Shown: positions 34,881 through 46,207 of the stretch, piece by piece
Layout: every line of letters starts with the position of its first letter
Position numbering within the stretch: the stretch's first letter is position 1
Origin: Coleophoma eucalyptorum
Lineage: Eukaryota; Ascomycota; Leotiomycetes; Helotiales; Dermateaceae
Direction: 5' to 3'
Length of the DNA stretch: 64,000 nt
NCBI GenBank assembly: GCA_026120035.1
Contig: JALRME010000010.1
Span: 1,116,001 to 1,180,000, forward strand
Notes under the pieces: generated by a model
The model's database searches: none
Told to the model about the DNA's origin: nothing
What the model saw: only the letters and a program-made list of their open reading frames with translations
Translations under genes and position numbers: made by a program

Positions 34881-35110
34881 CAATATATGTCCTTTGCTTT
34901 CATGGATGGGATTCAACTGACTCGTTAAATCACATTTGCATGAACTTGCTTTTCAGTGGTATGTTGTACGTAAGATGTCAAGCTTAGAACAAGAAATCGT
35001 AATGGAACACTGGTTTTGCAATAATACACGAAACTCTTCTCATAATCTTCATGATTCCCACTTTCTCCTTTTTTCACTATCATAGAACAGTTGTCAAACG
35101 TAAAGTAAAT

Positions 35111-37375
35111 TCAATTCATAGCATCTGTAGTATAATCCCCAGTAGCTATAGTTTCCACATCAATCCACTGATCCAGTGCAGAAAAATCACTCAGATTTGG
35201 AAACCAAGTTGGGGCATTGTTGAGCTCCAAAGACCAAGGAATAAATGCGTTTGTATCCTGGATACAATCTGTAGAATGCGGATCCAGTTCGGACCCACAG
35301 TTGTTAATCAATGGGCTTTGAGGACGCTGTGATGGCAGCTGAAGTGGATTATCCACATTCGGAGATGCTTCGCGATCTATCGGTTGATTGCGGGGACCAA
35401 CGATGCGAATCTCGCCAAGCAAAGGAATTTGTATTATAAGAGAACTTGGTTGACTCGAGTCGTGACTACCGTCGAAGAGTGCTTTGATAGCAGTTAGTGC
35501 AGTGATAGCCTCGCAAGCAAAATCGGAGCCAGCCTTGGAACTGACGGATTTGAACGCATCAATCATCCGATCAATGAGTTCTAAAGATTCTACAGAATCT
35601 GAATCTCTCTCAGAATCCCGATATAATGTTTGTTGTTCAGCTCCAGGTGAGTGTCTTGAAAGGAGGAGGAATATTACTGCAGTGAACGCCTGTACATCTA
35701 CTACACGGCAGATGAAGAAGCCCGAAGGAAGTAATGGCCGGAAGATTAAGAACCGACAAACTGCGTCCTTACAGGCTTTTTGACACACCATGCGGCTATA
35801 TAAGAACTGATCATCAATGTCATTGATCATTGCTGGCCTCAAATGAATCCGTGCAAAAAGATAGTGATGCCAAAATTGTACCAGTTGGTCTGCCAGGGGA
35901 CGTTCTTCAAATCCTTGCCACCATATCTTAGGAGGCAAAGCTGCTAATGCCCTTAGATTGCGATCTGCATTTAAAACCTTCTCATAACTATCGGTCTCCG
36001 CAACGCTGAGAACGTAGGATTCATCGATTTCGTGTATCATAGCGCAGATGCTAGAGAGCTGAAAATTGTAGGCCTGTGGAGACACTTGGCCCTCTCGCAT
36101 GATGGATCGACTAAGGGGAAAGGCATAGGTGGTTGTGCAGGCGGGCAAATTGAACATCATGCTCGAATTACGATCAGTAGCGCATATGGCATCCCATAAT
36201 GCAGCTTTAGCCTGAAGGGCTTCTTTTGTTTGCCCGCCGGGTATACGGCTGTTGCTTGTAGCTCTATTTGCAGTAGTAGTGGGTTCAACGGAATATCTTG
36301 CTTTCGGCAGCCCAATCAATTCAGCTAGGGCAATTGCCCTTCTTAATGTCAACCACATGGCCTGTAGGTTTCCTCGGCCTAACTGCCTTAATATTGCCTG
36401 AGTTAGTATGGCAAGCTTATAAACCCGGGAGACAGAATACTAACAATCTCACAAAAAGCATTGTGGTCTCTAAGCCCTGTACAGTTCCAGCAATGGCACT
36501 GTTAGCTATGATAGTCACTTCCACAGTGCGAGAGACATCATCGACAAATCTTCCTACTCCAAGGCCCTTGTAAAACCTAGAGCTGATGCCGTCCGAAGGC
36601 ACCTGTTGCGCTGTTATAGCCACAGATAACAGAAACATAGCAAGTGCCACAGGGTGGACGCTTGGGTCGTGTGCTCGTTCATAGTACGCAATAAGCTGAT
36701 CAACGCTTTCAATGGCTGAGATCGGGGAAAATAAAGCGTGGTACAAAGGCATCCAAGCTGAGGCATAAGTGGCGATCGCCGATATCTCTTCTCGAGTGGG
36801 AATCAAAGACTGCAATCTCCTGCGAGCTCTATGCATGCATTCTTCGAGAAGTTTGCTTGGTTGTTGGTCTGCCTTGCTTCTCTCATTGTCTTGTGGGTTG
36901 AGCATGAAGTTATTGAACAGAAAGCGAAGATGAGAAGGGCCGCTTGCGCCTGCGACCGTTGTACAATCTAGTCCCAGTTCTAATACGTCCGTAAGCGTGT
37001 CACCACCGACATCACGCTGCCCTGGCCCGGGGGAAGGCAAAGCATGCTGTTCCCTCACAGCGTTTGCTAATGAGGCTAATTCGCGTTCCAAACGGTCAAT
37101 ACGGTCCCGCGCGGTTGGGCGACTGGTATTAGAGTCCGCGGACCGAAGAAGCTGCGGAACACACCTTCGTCCGTGAGCCGCACAATTCCTGCATGATTCT
37201 CGCCCATTGGAATTAGATGCATGTTCGCCTGTTAGCCATGTGCAACGAATCTTCCGTCTCCTGCCTGTAGGTCATATTAGTGACGGCACGGTTCGCACGG
37301 TCTAGATCACTAACATTCTACACAGCTTTTCGCGCCGCTACGGACCCTCCTAGGGCTACTCTCGTCCTGGGACAT
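35111..37375 (-). CDS. Zn2Cys6 transcription factor with extended metal loop
   Basis: Exons 37375-37315, 37264-36453 and 36397-35111 give 719 residues. The cysteines are Cys18, 21, 28, 45, 48 and 55. Spacing is CX2CX6C-X16-CX2CX6C, so the loop between Cys3 and Cys4 has 16 residues where 5-12 is usual. The first intron (50 nt) splits the codon of the second cysteine. A dimerisation helix (RDRIDRLERELASLANAVR) follows the cluster. The fungal transcription factor domain spans residues ~130-500, including NLQAMWLTLRRAIALAELIG and LWDAICATDRNSSMM. The acidic, Pro/Asn-rich tail may be an activation domain. The gene diverges from a short-chain dehydrogenase across 447 nt. Confidence 0.9.
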
Positions 37376-37822
37376 AGCAAATTGATGATGTTGCTACTTC
37401 ATTCCCTAAGCTGATAGGAAGTACAGCACCAATCCCTACTAGGGTTATACTGCCACTTACGCAAGCAGTGGTGATGAAATTGAGGTCACTAACCGGCTTA
37501 TCTCACGTGGTTCCGTTGGCCTTGATGTCGTTCGGACTAGGCAGTTATTACTAAGCCCTGGAGGCGTAACTTGATTACTAGGTGACGAGGTAACGGATGG
37601 AGCCGCAAAATGTCCGGTCCGTCTGCGAAGTAAGTAACGCTGTGGTTAAACCCATCCGCTGGGTTCATGATCGAAATTAATGGCGAGGTCCGAGTCGAGA
37701 TACAATATATACGTCGCAGAGCTGTCGCATAGCCACACGTTGTCGGCCTTTCAGATCTACTTTAATCCCTAAATTCATTCTGACTTGACCAAATACTTTC
37801 TCACTTACACCCTCAACCAAAA
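37376..37822. promoter_or_regulatory. Divergent promoter between Zn2Cys6 regulator and dehydrogenase
   Basis: 447 nt. It holds a perfect inverted repeat AACCCA-TCCGC-TGGGTT at 37649-37665, about 160 nt upstream of the dehydrogenase, plus several single CCG/CGG triplets. It is a plausible operator for the adjacent regulator. Confidence 0.4.
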
Positions 37823-38715
37823 ATGATTTCAAGCGAGGCCTTGAAGGGCCGCTTAGCAATTGTAACAGGTTCATCTAAAAGCAGTGGTATCGGCGCAGCT
37901 ATCGCAATGACCTTGGCGCGGCAGGGTGCAAATGTAAGTGATATTTTCACTACCTATGTATCGCGACACTAAATGCTACCATTAGATTCTCATCCACTAT
38001 AATGGCAACGCGGCTAGGGCCCAAGAGGTAGTTCAGGATATAAAGAGCCTAGGAGTTGTGGCCGTGGCTATCCAAGCCGATGCTGCTGCAGCAAACTTCG
38101 GTACAACACTTGTGAACGCTGCCTTGGAAGCCTTTGCCGCCTCTACTATTGACATTGTTGTCAATTGTGCTGGTGTTATAGTAATGTCCCACGGGATTAT
38201 GGATGTTGAATTGGACTCTTGGGACCGTGCATTCCACGTAAATGTTCGAGGAGCCTTTCTCCTTATCCAAGCAGCGCTACCTTACATGAAGAGCGGTGGC
38301 CGTATTGTAAATATTGGCAGTGTAGCTGCGAAAATGGGCCACAAAATGCTCACCGTCTTTGGAGCTTCTAAAGCAGCTGTTACTGCCATGTCGGTGGCGA
38401 TGGCAGAGGAACTGGGCCCAAAAGGTGACACCTTCTCACAGCTCCAAAATTGATATCTACAGGTACTAATCATAGCATATGCATACAGGTATTACCATCA
38501 ATGTCGTCGCCCCCGGTCCAATTGCAACGGAAGCTGTAGGCTTTGATCCCGCCTTAATGGCCCCCGTGGCCACCAAGATGAGCAATAATGCACACATAAA
38601 GAGAATAGGTACTGCAGAAGAGGTTGCAGATGCGGTCAGCTGGTTAGTAGGTCCTTTAGCTGGATTTGTCACTGGTCAAGTCATCCCTGTCGATGGTGGA
38701 ATCGGCTGGCCTTGA
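37823..38715 (+). CDS. Short-chain dehydrogenase/reductase lacking the catalytic tyrosine
   Basis: Exons 37823-37933, 37986-38424 and 38489-38715 give 258 residues, typical of classical SDRs. The nucleotide-binding loop is TGSSKSSGIGAAIA (with a two-residue insertion), followed by VVNCAGVIVM (the NAG motif as NCAG), NVRGAFLL, NIGSVAA with the catalytic Ser, and GFVTGQVIPVDGG near the C terminus. Twelve residues after that Ser the expected YxxxK reads FGASK: Lys is kept but the catalytic Tyr is Phe. This should weaken or abolish normal hydride-transfer chemistry unless another residue substitutes. The SDR family is certain; activity is in doubt. It diverges from a Zn2Cys6 gene. Confidence 0.9.
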
Positions 38716-39600
38716 CCAAGAGCATGATAAAGTCAGAATTTCAGAATTTCAGGATTTCAGATAGAGCTGGACAAGACAAAGTCCAGAATTTAAGGCTTGT
38801 AAGGCTTGTAACTTCTTGGGATACTTTTGAGATGATAATAAACTATACAATTATAAACTATACAATTATAAGAACGATTTCTCCAAGAGGCGGAATAGTA
38901 TTTTTTTCATCCTTCTATTTACCTAAAGTATCGAGTATACTGCAGTCGTCATTCAGTGTGCTGAATTACTAGTAATATAGATAATAATAGCTATTTCGGA
39001 ATGCCGATCGTTATATCTCGAAATAAGGTTCATATTATTACAGGTATAGTTCACGTGCACCATTGCAATAATCTACCCTCTAGAGACTCTTAATGTTGGT
39101 TTACGTCAGGTAACGTAGGAAATGACTCTCAAGTCAAATCAGGTTCAGGTAGTGTTCATAAGGTGTGTAATAGATTCATCTTGATTGAAGAGAGTGTGAG
39201 GCAGAGAGGTATAAATACCTCTCTCGCTAATGATACTGTTTACATGTGACTAGGTCTCGTGATTGACCTATAATGAATGACATTCCGATACTTAATTGGA
39301 ATCTCTCCGAAATAAATAAATGGGGGTTTCTTGCTACAATTCTAAGGGCAGACTTTGATGAGGCATCAAGATTGTTTAGTCTGCAACTGGTAAGTGGAAA
39401 TTTTGTATTTTGTACAATCTTATTGTGATCGATTAATATTGATTTCGACGACTTTCACTTTTTAAAATATTGACGGGCCTAAGAATGCGATTCGCTTGAT
39501 TAGGAAACTCAATTTACCATATTTACAATTTATTCAATATCTCATTCATACCACCCTCAATCAAGTCCTTGCTTTGTCATAATAACTACCGCGTTCAAAT
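38716..39600. other. Intergenic stretch with short tandem duplication
   Basis: 885 A/T-rich nt between convergent genes. A 15-bp unit ATAAACTATACAATT is duplicated in tandem at 38838-38867, and related AGAATTTC/AGGATTTC units lie near 38.74 kb. No gene recognised. Confidence 0.5.
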
Positions 39601-40333
39601 TTAACAGCCTTCCCGATGTACAACTTTCCACGCCCTTGCAATAGTGGTCTTGCTCTCTTTGGTATGCTTCTGGGTCCACAGAGTGGAGTTTGCTAGGATG
39701 GCTTCCTTGCTTTCTAGGCATTCCATACTATCAACTTCGTGGATTGCAAGGTACGGGGGTGAAGAGTTCTCATCTTGAAGTTTGTACCGTAATGACCGGC
39801 AGTAACTGGGAACTTTACTGAAAAGTGGGATATGCTCCTCTCTATACCACTTATCAAAATCTACGACATCTTGGGGATCCATCTCGATAGTTAGAATGTA
39901 ATTTGGAAGAGCTACGAACCCCAGAATTAGCTCATCAAGGGCCCTGCAGAGATGGTGTCTTACTACCGATATGATCTTGAGAATGATACTCTTGGAGCAG
40001 CTCGTAGGCTTTGACTTCAGCTAATCTGTTGTCCTGGATCTCTGTAGAGGTGCCTTCTTTTTCAAATAAAATACTCGATTTTGGAAGCACCGCGATACTA
40101 TGTTGACTATGAGCTTCCACAGACTCTGTCTGAGCCAGCACTAAAAAGCTTGACTGTTGACATGAAACCGGGTTTCCAGGAAAAGCAATTTCGCGGCAGA
40201 AAGTTGCGCGTGTTGCAATCTTTCTGCCTACTAGCTGTGGTAAATGTTTGTCTGAGTACCATTGGTTCCACAGAGCTTCAGACACGTTGACGGGCTGTGA
40301 AGTTGTCAGTATCAAGTGTGGAGAAGCAGACAT
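39601..40333 (-). CDS. Tandem EthD-like/dimeric alpha-beta barrel protein
   Basis: Exons 40333-39967 and 39911-39601 with a 55-nt intron (branch CTAAT) give 225 residues. Two ferredoxin-like half-domains are seen. The first has WNQWYSDKHLPQL near residue 22; the second, after the splice-created ALPNYILTIEMDPQD, has FDKWYREEHIPLFSKVPSY. The repeated W-Y-x-x-x-H-x-P pattern is that of EthD/DABB stress-responsive barrels, some of which bind or transform aromatic intermediates and assist oxygenases. The intron could be missed because both exons have their own in-frame ATG. It diverges from the quinone-oxidoreductase-like gene. Function is not predictable beyond the fold. Confidence 0.8.
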
Positions 40334-40926
40334 TCTGATTTTGAAGACTCTTGCGTCAAATGCTCATCATGTATTGGGTTGTGTAACGGTGAAATAATTG
40401 CAAGCAAAGCAAGGAAGGTTTGAATTTATTCTAAAACATTTCTAATAATTTGGAGCAGGGAAAACATAATTTTATTCGGGAGAGAGAAACTTCTTGCAGG
40501 GAAACATTCCGCTGCTAAACTCAAGCGGCGATATCACTCGGCTCCGTTTTTATATTTTGGTCCGCCAGCACAAAAACTAAAAGTGGACCGGGACTTTCGT
40601 CCGTTCGGTTGCGCTACAACTGGACAACCCTTCTGCGGTATTAACATGGACATAATCTGCCTTTGCGCGAGAGTATTACAAATTACAACTAGACAGCTTT
40701 GTAGAGTGAACAAGTAGACTACTCGCAGTTAGATGTAGTGCAAGGTAGGGCCGGGTGACGGGGGCGACGAAAAGCGGCTCCGTCCATACGATCTATTCGC
40801 TATATATACGCAAGTCTCTTGAATCCACGGCGTGACATTTTACTCGGTCTTTACATCACACCTGCACCATATTAACTACCATCAAATCCCACACCACCAC
40901 TTTTCAGAACCAAACACTTTACAGCC
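40334..40926. promoter_or_regulatory. Divergent promoter between EthD-like and MDR oxidoreductase genes
   Basis: 593 nt. It holds an imperfect inverted repeat CGGGACTTTCGTCCG near 40591, other CGG/CCG triplets, a TATA-like CTATATATA near 40799, and a CA-rich leader before the ATG of the oxidoreductase. Confidence 0.4.
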
Positions 40927-41952
40927 ATGGCAGCTGCAACAAGGATGCGAGCCGTAATACTGAAAGCACCGGGTCCACCTTCCAACCTTCACCTTGTGGA
41001 GCTATCAATTCCTCTGCCTACTAAAGGGCAAGTACTTATCCGCGTGAAAGCATTCGGCCTTAACCGTTCCGAGCTTCTGACTCGTAAATTTGGGAGGGCA
41101 CCTGTAGGCCCGGTGCAGCTCCCGCGAGTGCTCGGCGTCGAAGCAGCAGGGGTAGTTGAGTCGGCACCGGGCTATGAGAACGAATTTCCCAAGGGCTCAA
41201 TTGTTATGACGGCAGTGGGTGGTATGGGTATTGTTTTTGACGGAGGATACGCGCAATACACTTGTGTACCGAAGGCGAACGTCCAGGTACTGCATAGCGG
41301 AGCTGAGGAATTAGGCTGGGAACTACTAGGAGCTCTGCCGGAGATGCTTCAGACAGCACACGGCTGTCTCTTCCGGAGTCTTAAATTGAAATCTGGAGAG
41401 TCAATACTGATCCGAGGAGGTACTACGAGCATTGGGCTTACAGCTGCAGCAATTGCTAAGAATACTGGCGCAACAGTGATTGTAACAACAAGGAAAACGG
41501 ACGAAAAGACTGCACAGATGTTACGAGACAATGGTGCTGATCATATCATTGTGGATGATGGGTCTTCTGTTAGCAAGGCAGTGCACAACATTCTGCCGAC
41601 TGGAGTTGATAAAGTACTTGAACTTATTGGCGGCACCACTATGGTTGAATCCCTTTCTCTTCTCAACAGTGGCGGCATATGCTGCATGGTTGGCCTTGTA
41701 GGCGGTAGCCCTCTCATTGGGGAGTTCAACCCGCTTGCCATGATTCAAACAGAGCGCTATCTAACCGCATACGGTGAGCGGAACTTCAATGCAAGCAATC
41801 TTCCTCTAGATGAACTAGTACAACAAATCAAGGATGGTTCACTAAAAATACGTACTGGAAAGGTCTTTCAAATAGATCAAATTGCGGAGGCTCATGAATA
41901 TATGGAGAGTAATGAGAGCAACGGAAAAATTGTTGTACTAACTGGGATGTGA
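40927..41952 (+). CDS. Quinone oxidoreductase-like medium-chain dehydrogenase/reductase
   Basis: A single exon of 341 residues, normal for the zinc-free MDR branch. The GroES-like N domain carries GQVLIRVKAFGLNRSELLTR and LPRVLGVEAAGVVESAPG. The Rossmann part has ESILIRGGTTSIGLTAAAIA with the NADPH-binding loop, and GADHIIVDDG. The catalytic- and structural-zinc cysteines are absent, as expected for NADPH:quinone reductase or enoyl-reductase-like members. These reduce quinones or activated double bonds. It diverges from the EthD-like gene, so the two are probably co-expressed. Whether it serves the oxygenase genes further right is unknown. Confidence 0.9.
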   Translation: MAAATRMRAVILKAPGPPSNLHLVELSIPLPTKGQVLIRVKAFGLNRSELLTRKFGRAPVGPVQLPRVLGVEAAGVVESAPGYENEFPKGSIVMTAVGGMGIVFDGGYAQYTCVPKANVQVLHSGAEELGWELLGALPEMLQTAHGCLFRSLKLKSGESILIRGGTTSIGLTAAAIAKNTGATVIVTTRKTDEKTAQMLRDNGADHIIVDDGSSVSKAVHNILPTGVDKVLELIGGTTMVESLSLLNSGGICCMVGLVGGSPLIGEFNPLAMIQTERYLTAYGERNFNASNLPLDELVQQIKDGSLKIRTGKVFQIDQIAEAHEYMESNESNGKIVVLTGM

Positions 41953-42665
41953 GCCTTGGGTTGGGGATTAGCATTGGAATTTTAGAATAACGCAATTTAT
42001 AAATAGAAGGTTACAAATTTTAATGAATTTTGAATTTGGTCTTTCATCATATTTATAGCGCTTTATGCTTCTAGTTAGGGAAAGTGAGTAACAATATTTA
42101 CGTGGCCTAAAGCCCCATTTTTACACAAGTATAGCTAATTTTCAACCATATTGGATAGTGCGAGCCCAATTGTATAGTAAAATTAAATTGACTTGAATTG
42201 AAGAAGGCTCATATATTGGGTGTCCTCGTGAGTATACATATATATCTATATCTTGATCCATAGTAAAAATAGTAAGTGGGAGTGAGTATTAAATCAGCAT
42301 AAGGATGTGACTGTCCAAGGGAGGTTATTCGGAGAATTATATAATTGCATAATTATGTGTAAGTGTCGGATTGCAATGACATATACTTAGCACGTGACCC
42401 AATCACGTGGTAGCATTCATTGATGGGATATAACCCCATTTACGATAGACATACATAGAGAATCAACAACCACCTACAACACACTGCATACCCTGTAATT
42501 AAAGCCTACGATGCTATTACGAGGTCTGCCCGTTGTAAACGCATACCAACAGTAAGTCTTATCTGCAACAAGTTCTGAGAGGAGGAATAAAATCAGGAAA
42601 CAGGTGAGGTGTGTTAAATGACAAAGGTATATACGACCCCATCCAAAACCACTGCTTCCTCTCCC
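41953..42665. other. Intergenic stretch with a promoter-like block and possible orphan first exon
   Basis: 713 nt. At 42391-42409 two CACGTG E-boxes flank a CCAAT box. They are followed about 100 nt later by an ATG (42510) that opens about 14 codons (MLLRGLPVVNAYQ) into a GTAAGT donor near 42552. No adequate second exon exists before the end of the esterase gene. It looks like the 5' end of a lost gene. Confidence 0.3.
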
Positions 42666-44399
42666 TTATGGTCCGACATTGTAACCCAGAGCAGGACACG
42701 GTCCTACATAGCTATCACTTGGTCCAAAAATAGGACGAGCAGAGTTGTTTACGGCCAATTCCACCAATCCGTTCGTTTCGTTGCCTGGTGTCCACTTCGG
42801 CCATCCATCGAAGTTCGTAAGTCCATTAGCGGGGTCTTTGGCGAAAGCGACCCAAGCTGCTTGTATATACTTCGATACTGCTGCCTCAGCAGAGGTTGGT
42901 GCTTCATAGGGGAAGAGACTTGTTGAAGGTTCAGTGAGACCATATGAGCCAAAGACCATAGGCAGCTCCGCCGAGTGATATGCTCCTAGCCATGGAAAAG
43001 GGTTCATGTTAGGAAAGACGCCAAAATAGCGGTAGTGATATAATGGAACCGAGAAGTTGTGTCCTATTTGTCTTGTGTAAGCCTCTTGGGTAAGCGGGCA
43101 ATACATGTTGACGAGATTTTGCGCGTTTATCACTGTCTGGTTAGGGGCAGTAGTATATGGGTCGGCAGGTAAAGCAGTAAGCCCCGTGAACTCGTTGTCG
43201 TTGTTACCAAAAGGTCCAGGCTAAAGACAAGTATTAGAAAGTACAATTAGGTAGGGTACATATTTTTCTCACAATGGGCGCAACTCTTCCTAATATGCCA
43301 CGTTCACTATAATTCCCGAAGCTCGTCTCATTATCTGCTTGCGGGTTAAATGAAAAGCGTTTCCCACCATTGAGGGTCGCATTATATTTGTTCAAGACAG
43401 TTATAAGGTTACTTGCAGGAACTTTCTGCATACATTCGAAAATCTGGTACTCGTCGCCTTGTGTACAATTGACCTTATCGGCCAAATATGTGAAGTTGGT
43501 GTGGGTTGGATCATTTACGGTTGAAAGAACGATCGCGCCTGACTCTTGGATGTAGCCTTCAAAATTGATGTCAAAGCCTGCTAAGGTTATTGAGGATGAC
43601 TATACTTACCATATATGAGTGGGTCGTCCGGCCAGGCGTACAGATAAGCGCCTACAGCTGACGAGCCAGATGATTGACCAAAGATAATCATTCTCGCAGG
43701 ATCGCCACCAAAAGCTTCAATATTGTAATACACCCATTCAATAGCTTTTCGCTGATCAAGAAACCCAGGATTGAGGTTACGATTGCCTAGGGCTGCAGAA
43801 TTGGGGAATCCGAACAGATTCAAGCGGTAGCTACACAGTTAGGAGTCATCTTAGCCACAGGCGAAACAAACTTACTTAATTGACACAACAATGACGTCTT
43901 GGTGGTTCTTGACAATATAAGCGCCATCTTTCCAAGGAGTATTAGAGCAGCTTGATGTCAGTCCTCCACCGTGGATCCAAACCATGACGGGAAGAAGATC
44001 CTTGTGTTTACTTGTAGGCGTCCAGACGTTCAAAGACAAACAGTCCTCAGATGTAGGAAACCCTTCCGGAATTTCATCAAGAAGTAGGTACTCTGTATAT
44101 ACTGTTGCTGTGCCAGAGTTATACTGAATACAACAATCACCGTATGAAATGGCATTGATTGTCTGATTTTCTGGCTTTTTAGTCTGTGGTGGTCGCCATC
44201 TCAATTCGCCTACTGGAGGTTCGGCATAGGGAATTCCAAGAAATTTCTTCACATTTGGAATCGCTGGGTCGATGAAACCTTGTACGGTGAAAAGGCTAGT
44301 GTCGACTCTGGCTGTTTCATTCTCGTTGTTGCTAGGAGCTACATAAGCCAAGATGATGCTGGGGCCAAAACAAAAGAGCAAGAAATTATAAGACTTCAT
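42666..44399 (-). CDS. Secreted type-B carboxylesterase/lipase
   Basis: Exons 44399-43876, 43830-43610, 43556-43273 and 43220-42666 give 527 residues. The start at 44399 gives a clean signal peptide (MKSYNFLLFCFGPSIILAYV); the longer frame from 44441 lacks one. Motifs: EDCLSLNVW, WIHGGGLTSS (oxyanion hole), FGQSSGSSAVG with the nucleophile Ser (GxSxG), the acidic member in GNNDNEFTGL, and GAYHSAELPMVFG with the catalytic His. Many NxS/T sites fit secretion. The third-exon acceptor is ambiguous: GAAG at 43557 gives IYGYIQESG, while an earlier AG would add seven residues but need a 32-nt intron, so the first is preferred. It probably cleaves esters outside the cell; substrate unknown. Confidence 0.9.
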
Positions 44400-46207
44400 C
44401 TTAAGAGAGGTGGCTACAGCGATGAGGATCTCGTAAATCATAAGTCTCCCCCATGGGAGACGAATAGTTTATATATTTCTGGCTCATTACATCGCATTGA
44501 ATGAACCCTGTTCCATTGAGTTTAGCAAGGAAACTGCCCAAATGGCAAAAGGTATTGTTACCATTTAAGATGTGGGGGAATTTGCCATCTCCCCTCTCCA
44601 CGACGTAGAGCTTCCATATAGGCAAGAACGGAAGGCGATCAACACACCAATGATCGAGTCCTGTAAAATTAAAACGGTAAACAAGGCACTAAGTGGGGAA
44701 TTGCGTAGATCAAATGGCTGGCAAAATATGAGGCTTAAGGATAAGGATTCTTCCTCTGACTCCGTGATGAGATGTATATAATACAGCAGTAAAGCCAAGC
44801 AAACTTGTAGTGTTTCGGCATAAGTATTCTTCCATTTTTCCATATCTCTTATATTCATATCCGAGCAACTTGTATCTGACTGCCTATGTCAGCTAGCTAG
44901 CTTCTTCTCGGCGGCAGTCTGCCCAAATTCAGTCATTAACTGCATAAGCTTAGCATGGAAAAGTGGGTATGTGACACAGCGCGCACCGGACGCTTCTGTA
45001 TATTCTTATTTCGTGGCTGTGAGAAATAATCCTCCCCTTAAAGTGATTCTTATCAGTTTCCATAGCGAAACACTCCATTTTGTCAAGCTGTGCGGCTGTC
45101 GCCGTCAATGCCGGTGCTGTTATGGATTGTCCAAGTGTAACTATACCCATGACATGAAAATTCTGTTGAGCAACGATTATGTCATAATATCTGTTAGTAC
45201 TGGTGGCACGTTATTGCTCAAATCTAGTTCATGGCCAAGGCGCCGTAGCGGAAATCCGGATGTCGGACAGCGGATGGCGGATGTCGTACCAGGTCAGACC
45301 CACACCAATTGAGAGGATATCATCTACCCCAAATTACCAAAATCTAGTTTGACCTAAGCTTCCCAAATCCAAAAATTGGTCAGGTTGCGAGGAGCCAATT
45401 CTGGAAACTATTCTCCGGACCCCGCTGTATCTGATCTGGGATCTAGGACCTGGGGTATGGGGAGCCTGTACTCTTGCTTACAGGGTTTTGCTGCATGATG
45501 TAAGAAGCTTCGACACCTTAGAAAGGTAAAAGAGTTTGTGGCTTCAAGTTTTTGGTATTATTACTCTGCTAACATGGGACTCATGCCTTTTTCACTTGAT
45601 GGACGTATGCGCTACATAAAATTTATGGATACAAACTCATATCTAGTGTTGTAGGCTGTATTCTCTAACGACTTAAATTTCTCTATGAATGAATTTCAAT
45701 TACACTCAATTTTACCTTTCTATGTTTAGTGAAGGACAAACTGAAACGCTCCGGGTCCATTTTAATTCAGCGAATACAGTTCATGAAATCCCCCTTTCAC
45801 CTGCCATCGATACACTGTTTCCGGCAGTCTGAATTATAGCCGGAGCGGGGTATGGAGAGTGGGGGTGTCGGTGTTGAGAGAAGATGCCGTCATTACGCTT
45901 TGCAAACCCAGAATATCCCTATCCTCATTGATACTTTTTGTACATATCAAATTCCTTGTGGCTGGGTGGTTACACTGTAATTATATCTTGCATATTGCAT
46001 GCAATATCAAAATTAGCCTCCCTAATCGTTCTGGGTAGCAAGTGATCAAGCCCAGCATTGGGCCATATCCACAAACGCTCAGCTGCGATCGAATGTACAT
46101 CTCGGCTTCCTAAGGATAAAACCAGTAAGGTGGTAGAAGGACAATTAACACTGAATTACGCGGATATCGGATCATCCAAAGACCTGGGGTCGACCACAGC
46201 GGCACCA
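44400..46207. other. Long intergenic stretch
   Basis: About 1.8 kb between the divergent esterase and Zn2Cys6 genes. No supported gene. At 45254-45282 there is an ATCCGGAT palindrome followed by two GCGGAT sites (45270 and 45277), the reverse complement of the ATCCGC unit repeated at 51.3 kb. Confidence 0.4.

Noticed and set aside
46058..46207. N-terminal extension upstream of the Zn2Cys6 gene at 46.2 kb.
   Set aside because: The frame opens with TTG and has no ATG; the zinc cluster follows directly from the ATG at 46208.
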